A stretch of DNA of 25,921 nt from JABDOU01 sp041609995 (GTDB taxonomy: Bacteria > Actinomycetota > Acidimicrobiia > Spongiisociales > SHLN01). Positions 1-7,250 of this stretch are shown here, one piece after another. The DNA lies in NCBI GenBank assembly GCA_041609995.1, contig JBFIPU010000032.1, positions 1 through 25,921 of the forward strand. The letters are read 5' to 3'. The position numbers and the translations under genes were made by a program. Each line of letters begins with the position of its first letter. Position 1 is the first letter of the stretch. Below the pieces are notes generated by a model. That model worked only from the letters and a program-made list of their open reading frames with translations. It had not been told where the DNA came from and did no database searches.

Positions 1-47
1 GTGCTCGCGAACCGTGCTCGCGAACCGTGCTCGCGAACCGTGCTCGC
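1..47. repeat. 13-bp tandem repeat at the left edge
   Basis: The window opens with three exact copies of GTGCTCGCGAACC (1-13, 14-26, 27-39) and eight bases of a fourth. The unit is not a multiple of three, so each copy reads in a different frame and coding use is unlikely. The array runs off the left edge, so its full copy number is unknown. A diverged echo of its junction (CGAACCGTGC) occurs again near 141-150. Confidence 0.9.
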
Positions 48-55
48 TGTCTGCC

Positions 56-75
56 GGGCCCTGGCAACAGGGCCC
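56..75. other. Perfect hairpin with a GCAA loop
   Basis: GGGCCCTG (56-63), loop GCAA (64-67), CAGGGCCC (68-75): an 8-bp perfect stem closed by a GNRA tetraloop on the plus strand. No T run follows on either strand, so it is not a canonical intrinsic terminator. It could still end transcripts coming from outside the left edge. The rest of 1-265 shows no supported gene. Confidence 0.5.
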
Positions 76-265
76 TCCACAGGGCCGGCGTGTTCCCTTG
101 TCTGTCCGTTGGCACCACGGCTCTCGCCGCCGTCCACCAACGAACCGTGCCAACGTATCCAACCATTCCCCTTCCAACCATCGGGGAAAGTCTGAGATCC
201 CGTAGGAAACGTCCTGATGCCCTCCCAGACGGCCTGTCCTGGACGCCGGTGATGTGTCGAACCGA

Positions 266-628
266 CTAGCTCGCCACGACAGTCTTCACCAGGGCGATCA
301 GCCCTTCGGCGGCTGTCTCCTTGGCCAGGTATGCGGCCGCGCCAGATCGATGTGATTCTTCGACCATCTGCCGGGAGGATCCGAATGACATTGTGATCAC
401 CCGGGTGCCTGCGGTCGGTCGTATTCGACGCGAGGCGTCGAATCCACTCATTCCCGGCAGCAGGACGTCCATCAGCACGACCTCCGGATGGAGCTGATCG
501 ATGAGTGGCAGGGCCGTTTCAGCGTCTTCCGCCACCCCGATGACCCGGATGTCCTCAAAGCCGTTGAGAAACGAGACAAGGGCCTCGCGAAAGGGCTGGT
601 GGTCATCAACTACGAGAATGCTGGTCAC
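266..628 (-). CDS. Stand-alone receiver-domain response regulator (CheY/Spo0F-like)
   Basis: A 120-residue protein that is only a phosphoacceptor receiver domain. It shows the acidic pocket (VVDDH, residues 6-10), the phosphorylation site Asp54 in VLMDVLLPGMSG, and the conserved Lys103 in YLAKE. There is no DNA-binding or enzymatic output domain, so it should act by protein contact or as a phosphorelay intermediate or phosphate sink. I chose the GTG at 628 because the domain begins directly there. The same frame stays open far upstream, but that part is the out-of-frame shadow of the neighbouring regulator. It lies 140 bp downstream of the NarL-type regulator, on the same strand as the kinase, and probably receives phosphate from it. 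That partnership is inferred. No clear Shine-Dalgarno sequence precedes the GTG. Confidence 0.8.
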   Translation of the reverse strand: MTSILVVDDHQPFREALVSFLNGFEDIRVIGVAEDAETALPLIDQLHPEVVLMDVLLPGMSGFDASRRIRPTAGTRVITMSFGSSRQMVEESHRSGAAAYLAKETAAEGLIALVKTVVAS

Positions 629-639
629 GGCGGCCGTCG

Positions 640-660
640 GTTGGGGATCTGCGCCCCAAC
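640..660 (-). promoter_or_regulatory. Inverted repeat upstream of the receiver gene
   Basis: GTTGGGG (640-646) and CCCCAAC (654-660) form a perfect 7-bp inverted repeat with a 7-nt loop. It ends 12 bases before the GTG start at 628. It may be an operator or an RNA hairpin in the receiver mRNA leader. No T tract follows on the minus strand, so a terminator is less likely. Confidence 0.4.
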
Positions 661-687
661 TATGGGGAGGTGGACGCCGTCGCACAA
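659..687 (-). promoter_or_regulatory. Possible promoter for the receiver gene
   Basis: On the minus strand TTGTGC (687-682) lies 17 nt from CATAGT (664-659), a fair match to a sigma-A-like -35/-10 pair. The start codon is about 30 nt downstream. It would let the receiver gene be expressed separately from the kinase-regulator pair. The match is only partial. Confidence 0.3.
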
Positions 688-768
688 TCGGCAAAGCTCC
701 GAAATCGGATTGGAGCGAAACTGAGGCTCGGCTGGATCCTGGCGCAGCCCAAGCGTGGCCGTTCCTCG

Positions 769-1431
769 TCAGAGGTCGGGATCTGCCGTAGATATGCCGC
801 GCCGAATGGCGTATTTCGTCAATGCCACCACGTTGTGGAGATCGAGCTTGCGCATGATGTTTTCGCGATGGGTGCTGACCGTTTTGGGGCTGATGAACAA
901 CCTTCCGGCGATGTCGCCGGTTCCGTGACCTTCGGCGATCAGCTGCAGGATCTCCAGCTCGCGTGCGGTCAGACGAGGCTCGTTCGCCTTGGCCGCGATC
1001 CGATTCGCCACATGATCGCGCACCACCGCGCCGGCGACCGCCGGACTGAGATACGTCCTCGACGAGGCCACCGTGCGTACCGCATTGGTCACTTCGTCGA
1101 GCGGTCCGGACTTGACCACGTAACCCGACGCACCGGCCTCGAGCATCTCGGAGACGAGGTCGCTGTCTGCGTGCAGTGACAAACACAGGACCTTGACCGA
1201 GGGATTTTCTGAAATCACTCTCCGGGTGGCCTCGATGCCGTTCATTCCGGCCATCGACACATCCATCGTGACCACATCGGGAACATGCTCACGAGCAGCA
1301 GCGACGGCGCCGGTGCCATCAGAGGCTTCGCCGACCACCTTGATATCCGATTCCTTTTCGAGCAATGACCGGAGGCCTTCGCGCACGATCGAATGGTCAT
1401 CTACCACCAGTACCCGCACGCCCCCCATCAT
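769..1431 (-). CDS. NarL/LuxR-family response regulator
   Basis: A 220-residue two-domain transcription factor. Residues 1-125 are a receiver with the acidic pair in VVDDH, phosphoacceptor Asp57 (VVTMDVSMAGMNG) and Lys107 (GYVVKSG). Residues 150-215 are a GerE/LuxR helix-turn-helix, with LTARELEILQLIAEG leading into the recognition helix SPKTVSTHRENIMRKL. Phosphorylation by the adjacent kinase should control its DNA binding. Its ATG at 1431 overlaps the kinase stop by four bases (ATGA) and is preceded by GGAGGGA at good spacing, so the two are translationally coupled. The frame is open further upstream, but that stretch is kinase sequence in another frame. Target genes cannot be told from the sequence. 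Confidence 0.93.
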   Translation of the reverse strand: MMGGVRVLVVDDHSIVREGLRSLLEKESDIKVVGEASDGTGAVAAAREHVPDVVTMDVSMAGMNGIEATRRVISENPSVKVLCLSLHADSDLVSEMLEAGASGYVVKSGPLDEVTNAVRTVASSRTYLSPAVAGAVVRDHVANRIAAKANEPRLTARELEILQLIAEGHGTGDIAGRLFISPKTVSTHRENIMRKLDLHNVVALTKYAIRRGISTADPDL

Positions 1432-2153
1432 CGCCGTCCCTCCAACACCGGTGCAGTCATCGTCACGCGGGTACCTGCGCCCGCGTCTGATTCGATGACG
1501 ACGTCGCCTCCGATCTCTCTCAACCGCTCCTGCACGATGAGGAGGCCAAATCCGCCCTGGGGAGAGGGGGCCGATCCACCGGGCTTGAATCCGACACCGT
1601 TGTCGCGCACGGTGATCTGTACCGTGTCGTCTTGCCGTGTCGACTCGATGACGACCTTCTCGGCCCCCGAATGCTTCCCGGCGTTGACGAGCAGTTCTGT
1701 CGTCGCTCGCAGGAGCGCCGCCGCCTCGTCGCGTCCGAGCCGCTTCGGGGCCGAATCGGTCTCCAACCGACAACGGATGTCATACCTGGCGGAGAATCGG
1801 GCGGCCGCCGACTCCAGCTCTTCATCGATTCCCAACTCGGGCATGAGCGGCGCCATGAGCTCGAAGGTGAGAGAGCGGGAGGATTCGATTGCCTGCGCGA
1901 TGAGGTCTCGCAGCGTCGCGATCACCTCATGTCTCTCGCCATCGGTTCGCACGCGCTCCAACTCGGCGATACGCAGTTGCACGGCCACGAGCAGTTGGCC
2001 CATGTCGTCATGCAGCCCGCGAGCGATGCGGTTGCGTTCGCGGTCGACGGCGTGAGATGCTTGCAGCGCGAGCGCGCGAAGCGCTTCCTGGCATTCGTCC
2101 AGTTGCCGGAAAGCATCACTGTCCGCGGTGGCCGGTTGCCCAACCCGAGCCAT
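1428..2153 (-). CDS. Cytosolic sensor histidine kinase (NarX/DegS type, HisKA_3)
   Basis: A 241-residue kinase with no transmembrane, PAS, GAF or HAMP segment. Residues 15-37 are a short helical, probably coiled-coil lead. The HisKA_3 dimerisation motif RERNRIARGLHDD carries the phosphorylated His48. The ATPase domain shows an N box (TTELLVNAGKHSGA, Asn157), a G1 box (DNGVGF, 184-189) and a G2-like GGFGLLIVQERL. It transfers phosphate to the regulator encoded immediately downstream (4-bp overlap) and perhaps to the stand-alone receiver. The ATG at 2153 has a strong AGGGGAGA ribosome site about five bases upstream. Without a sensor domain its input must come from a partner protein or the cytoplasm. 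Full-length HisKA_3 kinases are usually longer because of such sensor modules. Confidence 0.92.
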   Translation of the reverse strand: MARVGQPATADSDAFRQLDECQEALRALALQASHAVDRERNRIARGLHDDMGQLLVAVQLRIAELERVRTDGERHEVIATLRDLIAQAIESSRSLTFELMAPLMPELGIDEELESAAARFSARYDIRCRLETDSAPKRLGRDEAAALLRATTELLVNAGKHSGAEKVVIESTRQDDTVQITVRDNGVGFKPGGSAPSPQGGFGLLIVQERLREIGGDVVIESDAGAGTRVTMTAPVLEGRR

Positions 2154-2547
2154 TGAATCTCCCCTCGTACCTCCTCGGACTGCTCGGTGTCCCCCAACGC
2201 CGGCGCCAGTCCCCTTACGCGCTCTACCTTAGCTACTCTCCGCAGTCGATTAGACCACAGAAGATCACTATCTAATCCAGTTTTTCCCGACTTCCCCCGG
2301 GACCCCACTGAACGCGTCTACCCATCATTCACGGTGGTGGCGGTCAGGGCGATGCGCAGCAGGCGGCACAATATTTCTCGGTCGGCTGTGTCCGGTGGCT
2401 GCCATCGCCCGGATACCACGCTCAGTGCCGTTTGCCGCTGGCCCCCACGGTCGCTGCCTCCTGTCGCGCCGGGTCGACACCAAGACGAAGTCGAGGCAGC
2501 CGGCGAGGGACGAGAAAGGCACGACCGGGCGGGCCTAAGATCGCACG
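2154..2547. other. Divergent intergenic region between kinase and tldD
   Basis: This 394-bp gap separates two divergent operons, so it should hold both promoters. I see the tldD -10 box at its right end (listed separately) and the kinase ribosome site at its left end. Around 2220-2290 there is an A/T-richer patch, unusual for the window, where the kinase promoter most likely lies, but no convincing -35/-10 pair stands out. Reading frames inside it do not resemble any family I recognise. Confidence 0.5.
2536..2541 (+). promoter_or_regulatory. -10 box of an apparently leaderless tldD transcript
   Basis: TAAGAT is separated by six bases from the tldD ATG at 2548. This TANNNT-N6/7-ATG arrangement is what leaderless actinobacterial genes show. 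No Shine-Dalgarno precedes the ATG. Confidence 0.5.
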
Positions 2548-3987
2548 ATGTTTGATCTGGCGACGGCGGCAGTGGAGGGGGCGCTCGCAGCGGGTGCCAC
2601 CTACGCCGACGCGCGGGCAATGATCTCGCGTGAGGAGCGCCTCGACTGTTTGAACACTGTCATCGAATCGCTCGACCAAACCGAGAACGCCGGCGTCGGT
2701 GTGCGAGCCCTGGTCGGCTCCTCATGGGGTTTCTATGCCACGTCGGACACGAGTGACGCGGCAGCCCGGGCCGCCGGACACCAGGCGACCGAGATCGCCA
2801 AGGCGTCAGCCATCGTTCCCGGGCCGCACCTCGAGTTGGCGGACGTCGACGTGGTCGAGGCGCATTGGCAAAACCCGGTCGACGAGGATCCGTTTGCCGT
2901 TCCCCTCTCCGACAAAGCCGATCTCCTGGTCGAGGCCACGGGCACCATGGGCGAGACGGCCGGCGTCGCTCTGGCGCGAGGGACAATGGGCTTCTTCGGT
3001 ACGGACAAGTACTTCGTTTCCAGCCAAGGTCACCGGATCTCGCAACGCATCGTCGAATCAGGGGCGGAGATCTCGGCCACAGCACTCGGCGAAATCGAGT
3101 CCCAGCGCCGGTCCTATCCCCAGTCCTTCGGACAATACGAAACGGCCGGCTACGAGGTGATCAGAGCCTTCGACCTCGTCGGCAACGCTCCCCGGCTGGG
3201 GGAAGAAGCCGTGCAGCTGCTCGCCGCGCCGCTTTGCCCCGAAGGCGAGTACGACCTCATTCTCGGCTCCAGTCAGCTTGCCCTGCAGATCCACGAGTCG
3301 GTCGGTCACGCCATCGAACTCGACCGGATCCTCGGCTGGGAGGCAGCTTTTGCCGGGACCTCCTTTCTGGATCTCGAGGAGTTGGGCGAGCTTCGGTACG
3401 GATCGCCGCTGATGAACATCACCGCCGATGCGACCCTGCCCGGCGCCCTCGGCTCCTTCGGCTACGACGACGAAGGCACACCGGCCCAACGGGTCGACAT
3501 CGTCAAAGAGGGCACGTGGGTTGGCGTCTTGACCGGTCGTGACTCGGCGGCAATTGCCGGGCTGTCACCCGGGGGGATGGTTCGCGGCGACGGCTACAAC
3601 CGGTTGCCCATGGTGCGTATGACCAACGTCGGGCTCCTGCCGGGCGAATCGTCTCTGGAAGAGATCGTGTCCGAGACCAAGAACGGAGTCTTGATGTCCG
3701 AGAATCGTTCTTGGTCGATCGACGACCGGCGACTCAACTTCCAATTCGGATGCGAGATCGGATGGGAGGTCAAGAACGGGAAACGCGGCAGGATGGTCCG
3801 CAATCCCACCTACACCGGGATCACCCCCCAATTCTGGGCTTCGCTCGACATGCTGGCCGGGCCGGACGAGACCGTGTTTTGGGGCACGCCGAACTGTGGG
3901 AAAGGCCAGCCCATGCAGGTGGGTCACACCGGGCACCCGGCCATGCCGGCCCGCTTCACGGGCGTGCGGATCGGCGTGATCGGATGA
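2548..3987 (+). CDS. Metalloprotease TldD (TldD/PmbA family, catalytic subunit)
   Basis: A 479-residue protein of normal TldD length. It carries the zinc motif HESVGHAIELD (His249, Glu250, His254), variant in wording but complete in the metal-binding HExxxH, and the C-terminal Cys450 in WGTPNCGKGQ that completes the site in this family. In Escherichia coli TldD and TldE form a heterodimer that degrades unfolded peptides threaded into its cavity and matures microcin B17. The role in this organism is unknown. The ATG at 2548 directly follows the -10 box TAAGAT by six bases. The stop overlaps the tldE start (ATGA, 3984-3987), so the two subunits are coupled. I see no obvious RiPP precursor nearby. 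Confidence 0.95.
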   Translation: MFDLATAAVEGALAAGATYADARAMISREERLDCLNTVIESLDQTENAGVGVRALVGSSWGFYATSDTSDAAARAAGHQATEIAKASAIVPGPHLELADVDVVEAHWQNPVDEDPFAVPLSDKADLLVEATGTMGETAGVALARGTMGFFGTDKYFVSSQGHRISQRIVESGAEISATALGEIESQRRSYPQSFGQYETAGYEVIRAFDLVGNAPRLGEEAVQLLAAPLCPEGEYDLILGSSQLALQIHESVGHAIELDRILGWEAAFAGTSFLDLEELGELRYGSPLMNITADATLPGALGSFGYDDEGTPAQRVDIVKEGTWVGVLTGRDSAAIAGLSPGGMVRGDGYNRLPMVRMTNVGLLPGESSLEEIVSETKNGVLMSENRSWSIDDRRLNFQFGCEIGWEVKNGKRGRMVRNPTYTGITPQFWASLDMLAGPDETVFWGTPNCGKGQPMQVGHTGHPAMPARFTGVRIGVIG

Positions 3988-5333
3988 GCGAGCCGTTCGC
4001 GGACGACCTCTTGGATGAGATCGCCGAAGCCGTGCTCGATCGCGTGGGTGACCGGGGCGAAGCCGCCGTGTCGGTCCAGTCGGGAACCCTCGACCTGACC
4101 CGGTTCGCCAATTCATTCATCCATCAGAACGTGGCCGAGAAAAGGGCTCAGGTTGCGCTCGAGGTGGCCAGCGACAACCGGGTGGCCTCCGCCTCGATCG
4201 ACCGGTTGGATGACGCCAGCCTCGATCGTCTCGTCGAACGAACGGTGCATGCGGCGAGGTTGCATCCGCACGACAGTGACTGGCCGGGTTTGATCGAGCC
4301 AACCGAAATACCGACAGCGCTCAATTGGGATGATGCGGTCGCCGAGGCGTCGCCCGCCGACCGGGCCGAACGGGTGGCGGAGTTCGTGGGGGCCGGCGGA
4401 GGGTTGCAGGCAGCCGGCTTCTGTGACACGGAGGCCTTTGCTGTCGTCTATGCCAACACCACCGGCCACCACGTCCGCGGCAAGTTCACGCGAACCACAC
4501 TGGACGGGATCCATCAGACCGCCACCTCGGCCGGCACAGGCCACGCCACGTCGACGCGATGGGCGGACATCGACGGATCGTCGATCGGCGCCCGTGCCGC
4601 GGAGCTGGCCCTGGCGTCGCAGGACGCCGGCAACCTCGAGCCGGGTCACTACCAGGTGGTGTTGGGCCCGGAATGTCTCGCCAGCATGCTGATCTTCCTT
4701 GCGTACTATGGATTCAACGCCAAGGCAGCCTACGAAGGGCAGAGCTTCTTCAACGAGGGCGAGCACCAATTCGACGACTCGATCACCTTGATCGACGATG
4801 CAACCGATCCTCGTGCGATCGGACTGCTGTTCGACAACGAGGGCGCACCCAAACAACGCAACGTTCTCATCGATGCCGGCGTGAGCAGGGCGCTCAGCCA
4901 CGACCGGAGGACCGCAGCCAAGATGGGCACCACCACCACGGGCAATGCTGTCCCCGGGAGCGCCGCTTTTGGCCCGGTTGCCACGGACCTGTTCTTGCCC
5001 CCCGGGGCAACTTCGCCCGCCGACATGGTGGCCGATGTCGAACGGGGGGTATTGGTGACGGAGTTCAACTACTGCCGTATTCTCGACCCCAAGACCCAGG
5101 TGGTGACCGGGCTCACCCGCAACGGCACCTTCTTGATCGAGGACGGACAGATCGTCCGACCGGTAGCCAACCTCCGATTCACACAGTCCTTCTTGGAGGC
5201 CCTGAGCCCCGGCAACGTGCTGGCCATCGGTGACGACGATCGGTTCGCCGCCAACGAGTTTGGTCACGGCATGACCCATGTGCCCTCCATCCGCCTGGCG
5301 GACTGGCGTTTCACCGGCAACGCTCGCGGGTGA
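3984..5333 (+). CDS. TldE/PmbA, non-catalytic partner of TldD
   Basis: A 449-residue member of the TldD/PmbA family. It shows family sequence such as KMGTTTTGNAVPGSAAFGP and the C-terminal FTQSFLEALSPGNVLAIGDD. It lacks the HExxxH zinc motif present in the upstream gene, as expected for TldE, which in E. coli forms half of the heterodimer and shapes the proteolytic chamber. The frame is open 91 codons further upstream, but that region is TldD sequence in another frame. The ATG at 3984, overlapping the TldD stop by four bases, is the natural start. It probably has no activity without TldD. The last residues (THVPSIRLADWRFTGNARG) match the usual family end. Confidence 0.93.
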   Translation: MSEPFADDLLDEIAEAVLDRVGDRGEAAVSVQSGTLDLTRFANSFIHQNVAEKRAQVALEVASDNRVASASIDRLDDASLDRLVERTVHAARLHPHDSDWPGLIEPTEIPTALNWDDAVAEASPADRAERVAEFVGAGGGLQAAGFCDTEAFAVVYANTTGHHVRGKFTRTTLDGIHQTATSAGTGHATSTRWADIDGSSIGARAAELALASQDAGNLEPGHYQVVLGPECLASMLIFLAYYGFNAKAAYEGQSFFNEGEHQFDDSITLIDDATDPRAIGLLFDNEGAPKQRNVLIDAGVSRALSHDRRTAAKMGTTTTGNAVPGSAAFGPVATDLFLPPGATSPADMVADVERGVLVTEFNYCRILDPKTQVVTGLTRNGTFLIEDGQIVRPVANLRFTQSFLEALSPGNVLAIGDDDRFAANEFGHGMTHVPSIRLADWRFTGNARG

Positions 5334-5361
5334 CCGATTCCCTCCGGCGTGTCGTTTGGTC

Positions 5362-5367
5362 TACCAT
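5362..5367 (+). promoter_or_regulatory. Possible -10 box for the 11-mer-repeat gene
   Basis: TACCAT fits TANNNT. It is followed by a short leader with GAGGAG (5388-5393) and the ATG at 5405. No clear -35 element is visible. The layout resembles that of the related small gene at 16922, which has TACAAT, a leader, AAAGGA and ATG. Confidence 0.3.
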
Positions 5368-5404
5368 CCAGCCAGCACTGTAGAAGTGAGGAGTACACGA
5401 ACGC

Positions 5405-5755
5405 ATGGGATTGATGGACACGATCAAGAAGATGTTCGGCGGCGCCAAGGACGCGGCCGAAGGCGCGGCCTCGGAGGCGAAAGATGCCGCCGGTGGCGCG
5501 ATATCGAAGGCCTCAGGGATGGCTGGGGGAGCTGTCGAGAAAGCTACGGATATGGCCGGGGGAGCCGTCGAGAAAGCGGCGGACATGGCCGAAGGGGCGC
5601 TCGACAAGGCGGCAGAAAAAGTCGCCGACATGGGCGGGCCGGTTGCCGATGTGGCGGGCGGCGCAATCGACAAGGCGAGGGATGTCGTAGGCGGCCTTTC
5701 GGATTCGGCCGACGCGGCTATCGAGGATGCGACGGACGGCGAAGACGAAAGCTGA
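5405..5755 (+). CDS. Small Ala/Gly-rich 11-mer-repeat (LEA/apolipoprotein-like) protein
   Basis: A 116-residue soluble protein with no cysteine and no hydrophobic segment. Residues 12 to about 99 fall into eleven-residue repeats of the pattern EKATDMAGGAV, EKAADMAEGAL, DKARDVVGGLS. Such repeats predict long amphipathic helices, as in group 3 LEA proteins. The repeats are also visible in the DNA as 33-bp units (5537-5569 and 5570-5602). The tail is acidic (DATDGEDES). GAGGAG precedes the ATG at a rather long 11-nt distance. A perfect terminator hairpin follows the stop, so it is probably a single-gene unit. Function is unknown. Membrane or protein protection under desiccation or osmotic stress is a guess from the repeat type. 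It shares start (M-x-x-x-D, then K/A/D-rich helices) and acidic tail with the protein at 16922. Confidence 0.8.
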   Translation: MGLMDTIKKMFGGAKDAAEGAASEAKDAAGGAISKASGMAGGAVEKATDMAGGAVEKAADMAEGALDKAAEKVADMGGPVADVAGGAIDKARDVVGGLSDSADAAIEDATDGEDES

Positions 5756-5771
5756 AATCCCGGGGTGGGTC

Positions 5772-5797
5772 AACGGGGACCGACTGCGGTCCCCGTT
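5772..5797 (+). terminator. Intrinsic terminator after the 11-mer-repeat gene
   Basis: AACGGGGACCG (5772-5782), loop ACTG, CGGTCCCCGTT (5787-5797), then TTG. This is a perfect 11-bp stem with a 4-nt loop and a short T run, 17 bases after the stop codon. It is the best terminator in the window. It argues that the fluoride channel gene starts after it, not at the overlapping upstream ATG at 5727. Confidence 0.75.
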
Positions 5798-5816
5798 TGC
5801 GCGCCCATCGGACCTG

Positions 5817-6143
5817 GTGTGGATCTTCGCCGGCGGGGCAATGGGTGCCTGGGCCCGATACGGTCTGACGAGTGCCTGGTCGAGCCTGCAGGCCGGTGAT
5901 CCGATGTGGGGGACGATGGGTGTCAACCTGCTCGGAACGGTCACGCTCGCCGCGTTGATCGTTCGCAACCCGGGTCGAAGACTCCGAATGACGTTTGGCA
6001 TCGGTTTTCTCGGGTCTTTCACGACGTTCTCAGCCTTCGCCGTCGAGGCGTTGGACGCCGGGTTGGCGCGCGGGGCCGTGTATGTGTTGTTGAGTGTCGG
6101 GCTGGGTTGGGTCGCGGTCCAGATCGGAGCACGGACGGGGTGA
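5817..6143 (+). CDS. Fluoride channel subunit FluC/CrcB (first copy)
   Basis: About 108 residues and four predicted membrane helices. It shows the family motifs GAWARYG near the N-terminus, GVNLLGT and GFLGSFTTFSAFAVE. FluC channels are dual-topology dimers that let fluoride leave the cytoplasm. Here, as in many Gram-positive bacteria, two different genes sit side by side and probably form a heterodimer. I place the start at GTG 5817, just after the terminator hairpin. The alternative ATG at 5727 would add 30 residues, overlap the previous gene and translate through the hairpin. No ribosome site is evident and no fluoride riboswitch motif is recognisable upstream. The gene ends in a GTGA overlap with the second copy. 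Confidence 0.88.
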   Translation: MWIFAGGAMGAWARYGLTSAWSSLQAGDPMWGTMGVNLLGTVTLAALIVRNPGRRLRMTFGIGFLGSFTTFSAFAVEALDAGLARGAVYVLLSVGLGWVAVQIGARTG

Positions 6144-6433
6144 TCTTCGCGGTTGGGGCGGGTTTGGGAGCGGTTTCGCGCTATGTGGTTCGCGCGTGGT
6201 TCGATTCGCCGATCGGAACCATGGTGGCCAACGTGATCGGGGCGACGTTGCTGGGTTGGCTCGTGGCGGGGCCGTGGAACGAGACCGAGTTGTGGGTGGT
6301 GGGAACCGGGTTTCTCGGCTCGTTCACGACGTTCTCGACGTGGATGTGGGAGTCGAAGGAGAACCCGGCGCCGATCTTCGTGACCTTGGCGGCCGGTCTC
6401 ATCGGCGCCTGGCTCGGATCGCTCGCCGCCTGA
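6140..6433 (+). CDS. Fluoride channel subunit FluC/CrcB (second copy)
   Basis: About 97 residues, near the minimum for this family. It has GAGLGAVSRYV at the start, TMVANVIGATLLG with the conserved Asn, and FLGSFTTFSTWMWES. It should pair with the first copy so that the two subunits insert in opposite orientations. The GTG at 6140 overlaps the stop of the first copy by four bases (GTGA), which indicates coupled translation. The longer open frame upstream is a shadow of the first copy. The stop codon lies only three bases from the stop of the convergent phosphodiesterase gene, leaving no room for a separate terminator. Confidence 0.88.
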   Translation: MIFAVGAGLGAVSRYVVRAWFDSPIGTMVANVIGATLLGWLVAGPWNETELWVVGTGFLGSFTTFSTWMWESKENPAPIFVTLAAGLIGAWLGSLAA

Positions 6434-6436
6434 GGG

Positions 6437-7222
6437 TCAATCGCGGCGGGCCTCGATGAGGTCGACGAGCAGATCAGGGCGATCGGTGATGATGCCGTGC
6501 ACCCCGTTGTCGAGGAACGCGGACATGTGACCGGGGTCGTTGACAGTCCAGACGTGAACCTGTCGATCAACCGCCTCCGCCGCACGCACCAGGGATCGGT
6601 CTGCCAGGGTACGAAACATGAACTCTTCCGGGAACTGAAGCGCTCGCGCCCGGGTGCCGAGAGAGCGTCCGCGGCGGGACGCGGCGAATATCGCCATGCT
6701 TTCGACCGGCCCCGCCGAGGTGGCCACGCGCCCTTCGCTGGCCTTGCGGAAGGCTCGTAGGCGCCGGTCGGAGAAGCTGCCGACGATGACGCGATGCTCC
6801 CAACCCCGCCTCCGCAGCAGCTGGGCGAGTGTCCGCTCGAATCCGGGTTCCTTGAGGTCGAGGACGAATCCGACATCCGGGAACGTTCCCATCGCTTCCT
6901 CGAGGGTGGGGATACCGATCTCTTTGCCCCGTTGGGGATACCGCTCGTGCGGAGCGAACCAGAAACCGGCGTCTCGTTGGCGGAGGTCGTCCCATGTGTG
7001 TTCGCGGATCGGGCCGATCCCGTCCGTTGTGCGCTGGAGGGTCTCGTCGTGAAAGCAGACGATGACCCCATCGGAGGTCTGGTGCAGGTCTGTCTCCAGG
7101 AACCGGATGCCCAGATCGATGGCGGATTGGAATGCCGTCATCGTGTTCTCGGGCCATAGCAGCCGGCTGCCTCTGTGGGCGATGGCAAGGGGCGGGTCGG
7201 CGTCGAAGAACATGGCAGCCAT
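6437..7222 (-). CDS. Glycerophosphodiester phosphodiesterase (GDPD family)
   Basis: A 261-residue cytosolic enzyme of the GDPD TIM-barrel family. It hydrolyses glycerophosphodiesters to glycerol 3-phosphate and an alcohol. Visible active-site elements are AHRGS (His16, Arg17), WPENT (Glu25, Asn26), FLETDLHQTSDG (Glu43, Asp45), the catalytic His58 in FHDETL, LDLKEPG, and the C-terminal VWTVNDPGHMSAFLDNGVHG that closes the barrel. No signal peptide is seen, so it should act on internal lipid-turnover products. The ATG at 7222 follows the minus-strand -10 box TATCCT by seven bases, which favours it over the Met three codons further in. It is divergent from the octad-repeat gene across 40 bp. Confidence 0.93.
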   Translation of the reverse strand: MAAMFFDADPPLAIAHRGSRLLWPENTMTAFQSAIDLGIRFLETDLHQTSDGVIVCFHDETLQRTTDGIGPIREHTWDDLRQRDAGFWFAPHERYPQRGKEIGIPTLEEAMGTFPDVGFVLDLKEPGFERTLAQLLRRRGWEHRVIVGSFSDRRLRAFRKASEGRVATSAGPVESMAIFAASRRGRSLGTRARALQFPEEFMFRTLADRSLVRAAEAVDRQVHVWTVNDPGHMSAFLDNGVHGIITDRPDLLVDLIEARRD

Positions 7223-7229
7223 GGCAGCG

Positions 7230-7235
7230 AGGATA
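7230..7235 (-). promoter_or_regulatory. -10 box of the phosphodiesterase gene (leaderless)
   Basis: Minus-strand TATCCT (7235-7230) is followed by seven bases and the ATG at 7222. No Shine-Dalgarno is present, so a leaderless transcript is likely. Confidence 0.5.
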
Positions 7236-7250
7236 AACGACGGGTGAACC

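Noticed and set aside
629..1186. Long N-terminal extension of the receiver protein (frame open to 1186)
   Set aside because: The extension is Arg/Gly-rich, has no domain and lies antisense-free but out of frame over the NarL-type regulator. It is a high-GC shadow.
2548..5755. RiPP (microcin-like) cluster around tldD-tldE
   Set aside because: TldD/TldE can mature RiPPs, but there is no modification enzyme and the small downstream protein is an 11-mer-repeat helix rather than a precursor peptide.
5727..5816. Upstream ATG for the first fluoride channel gene
   Set aside because: It would overlap the previous gene and run through an 11-bp terminator stem, and the extra 30 residues do not look like the family.
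5756..5816. Fluoride riboswitch ahead of the channel genes
   Set aside because: I looked for the crcB-motif conserved elements and found only the simple terminator hairpin.
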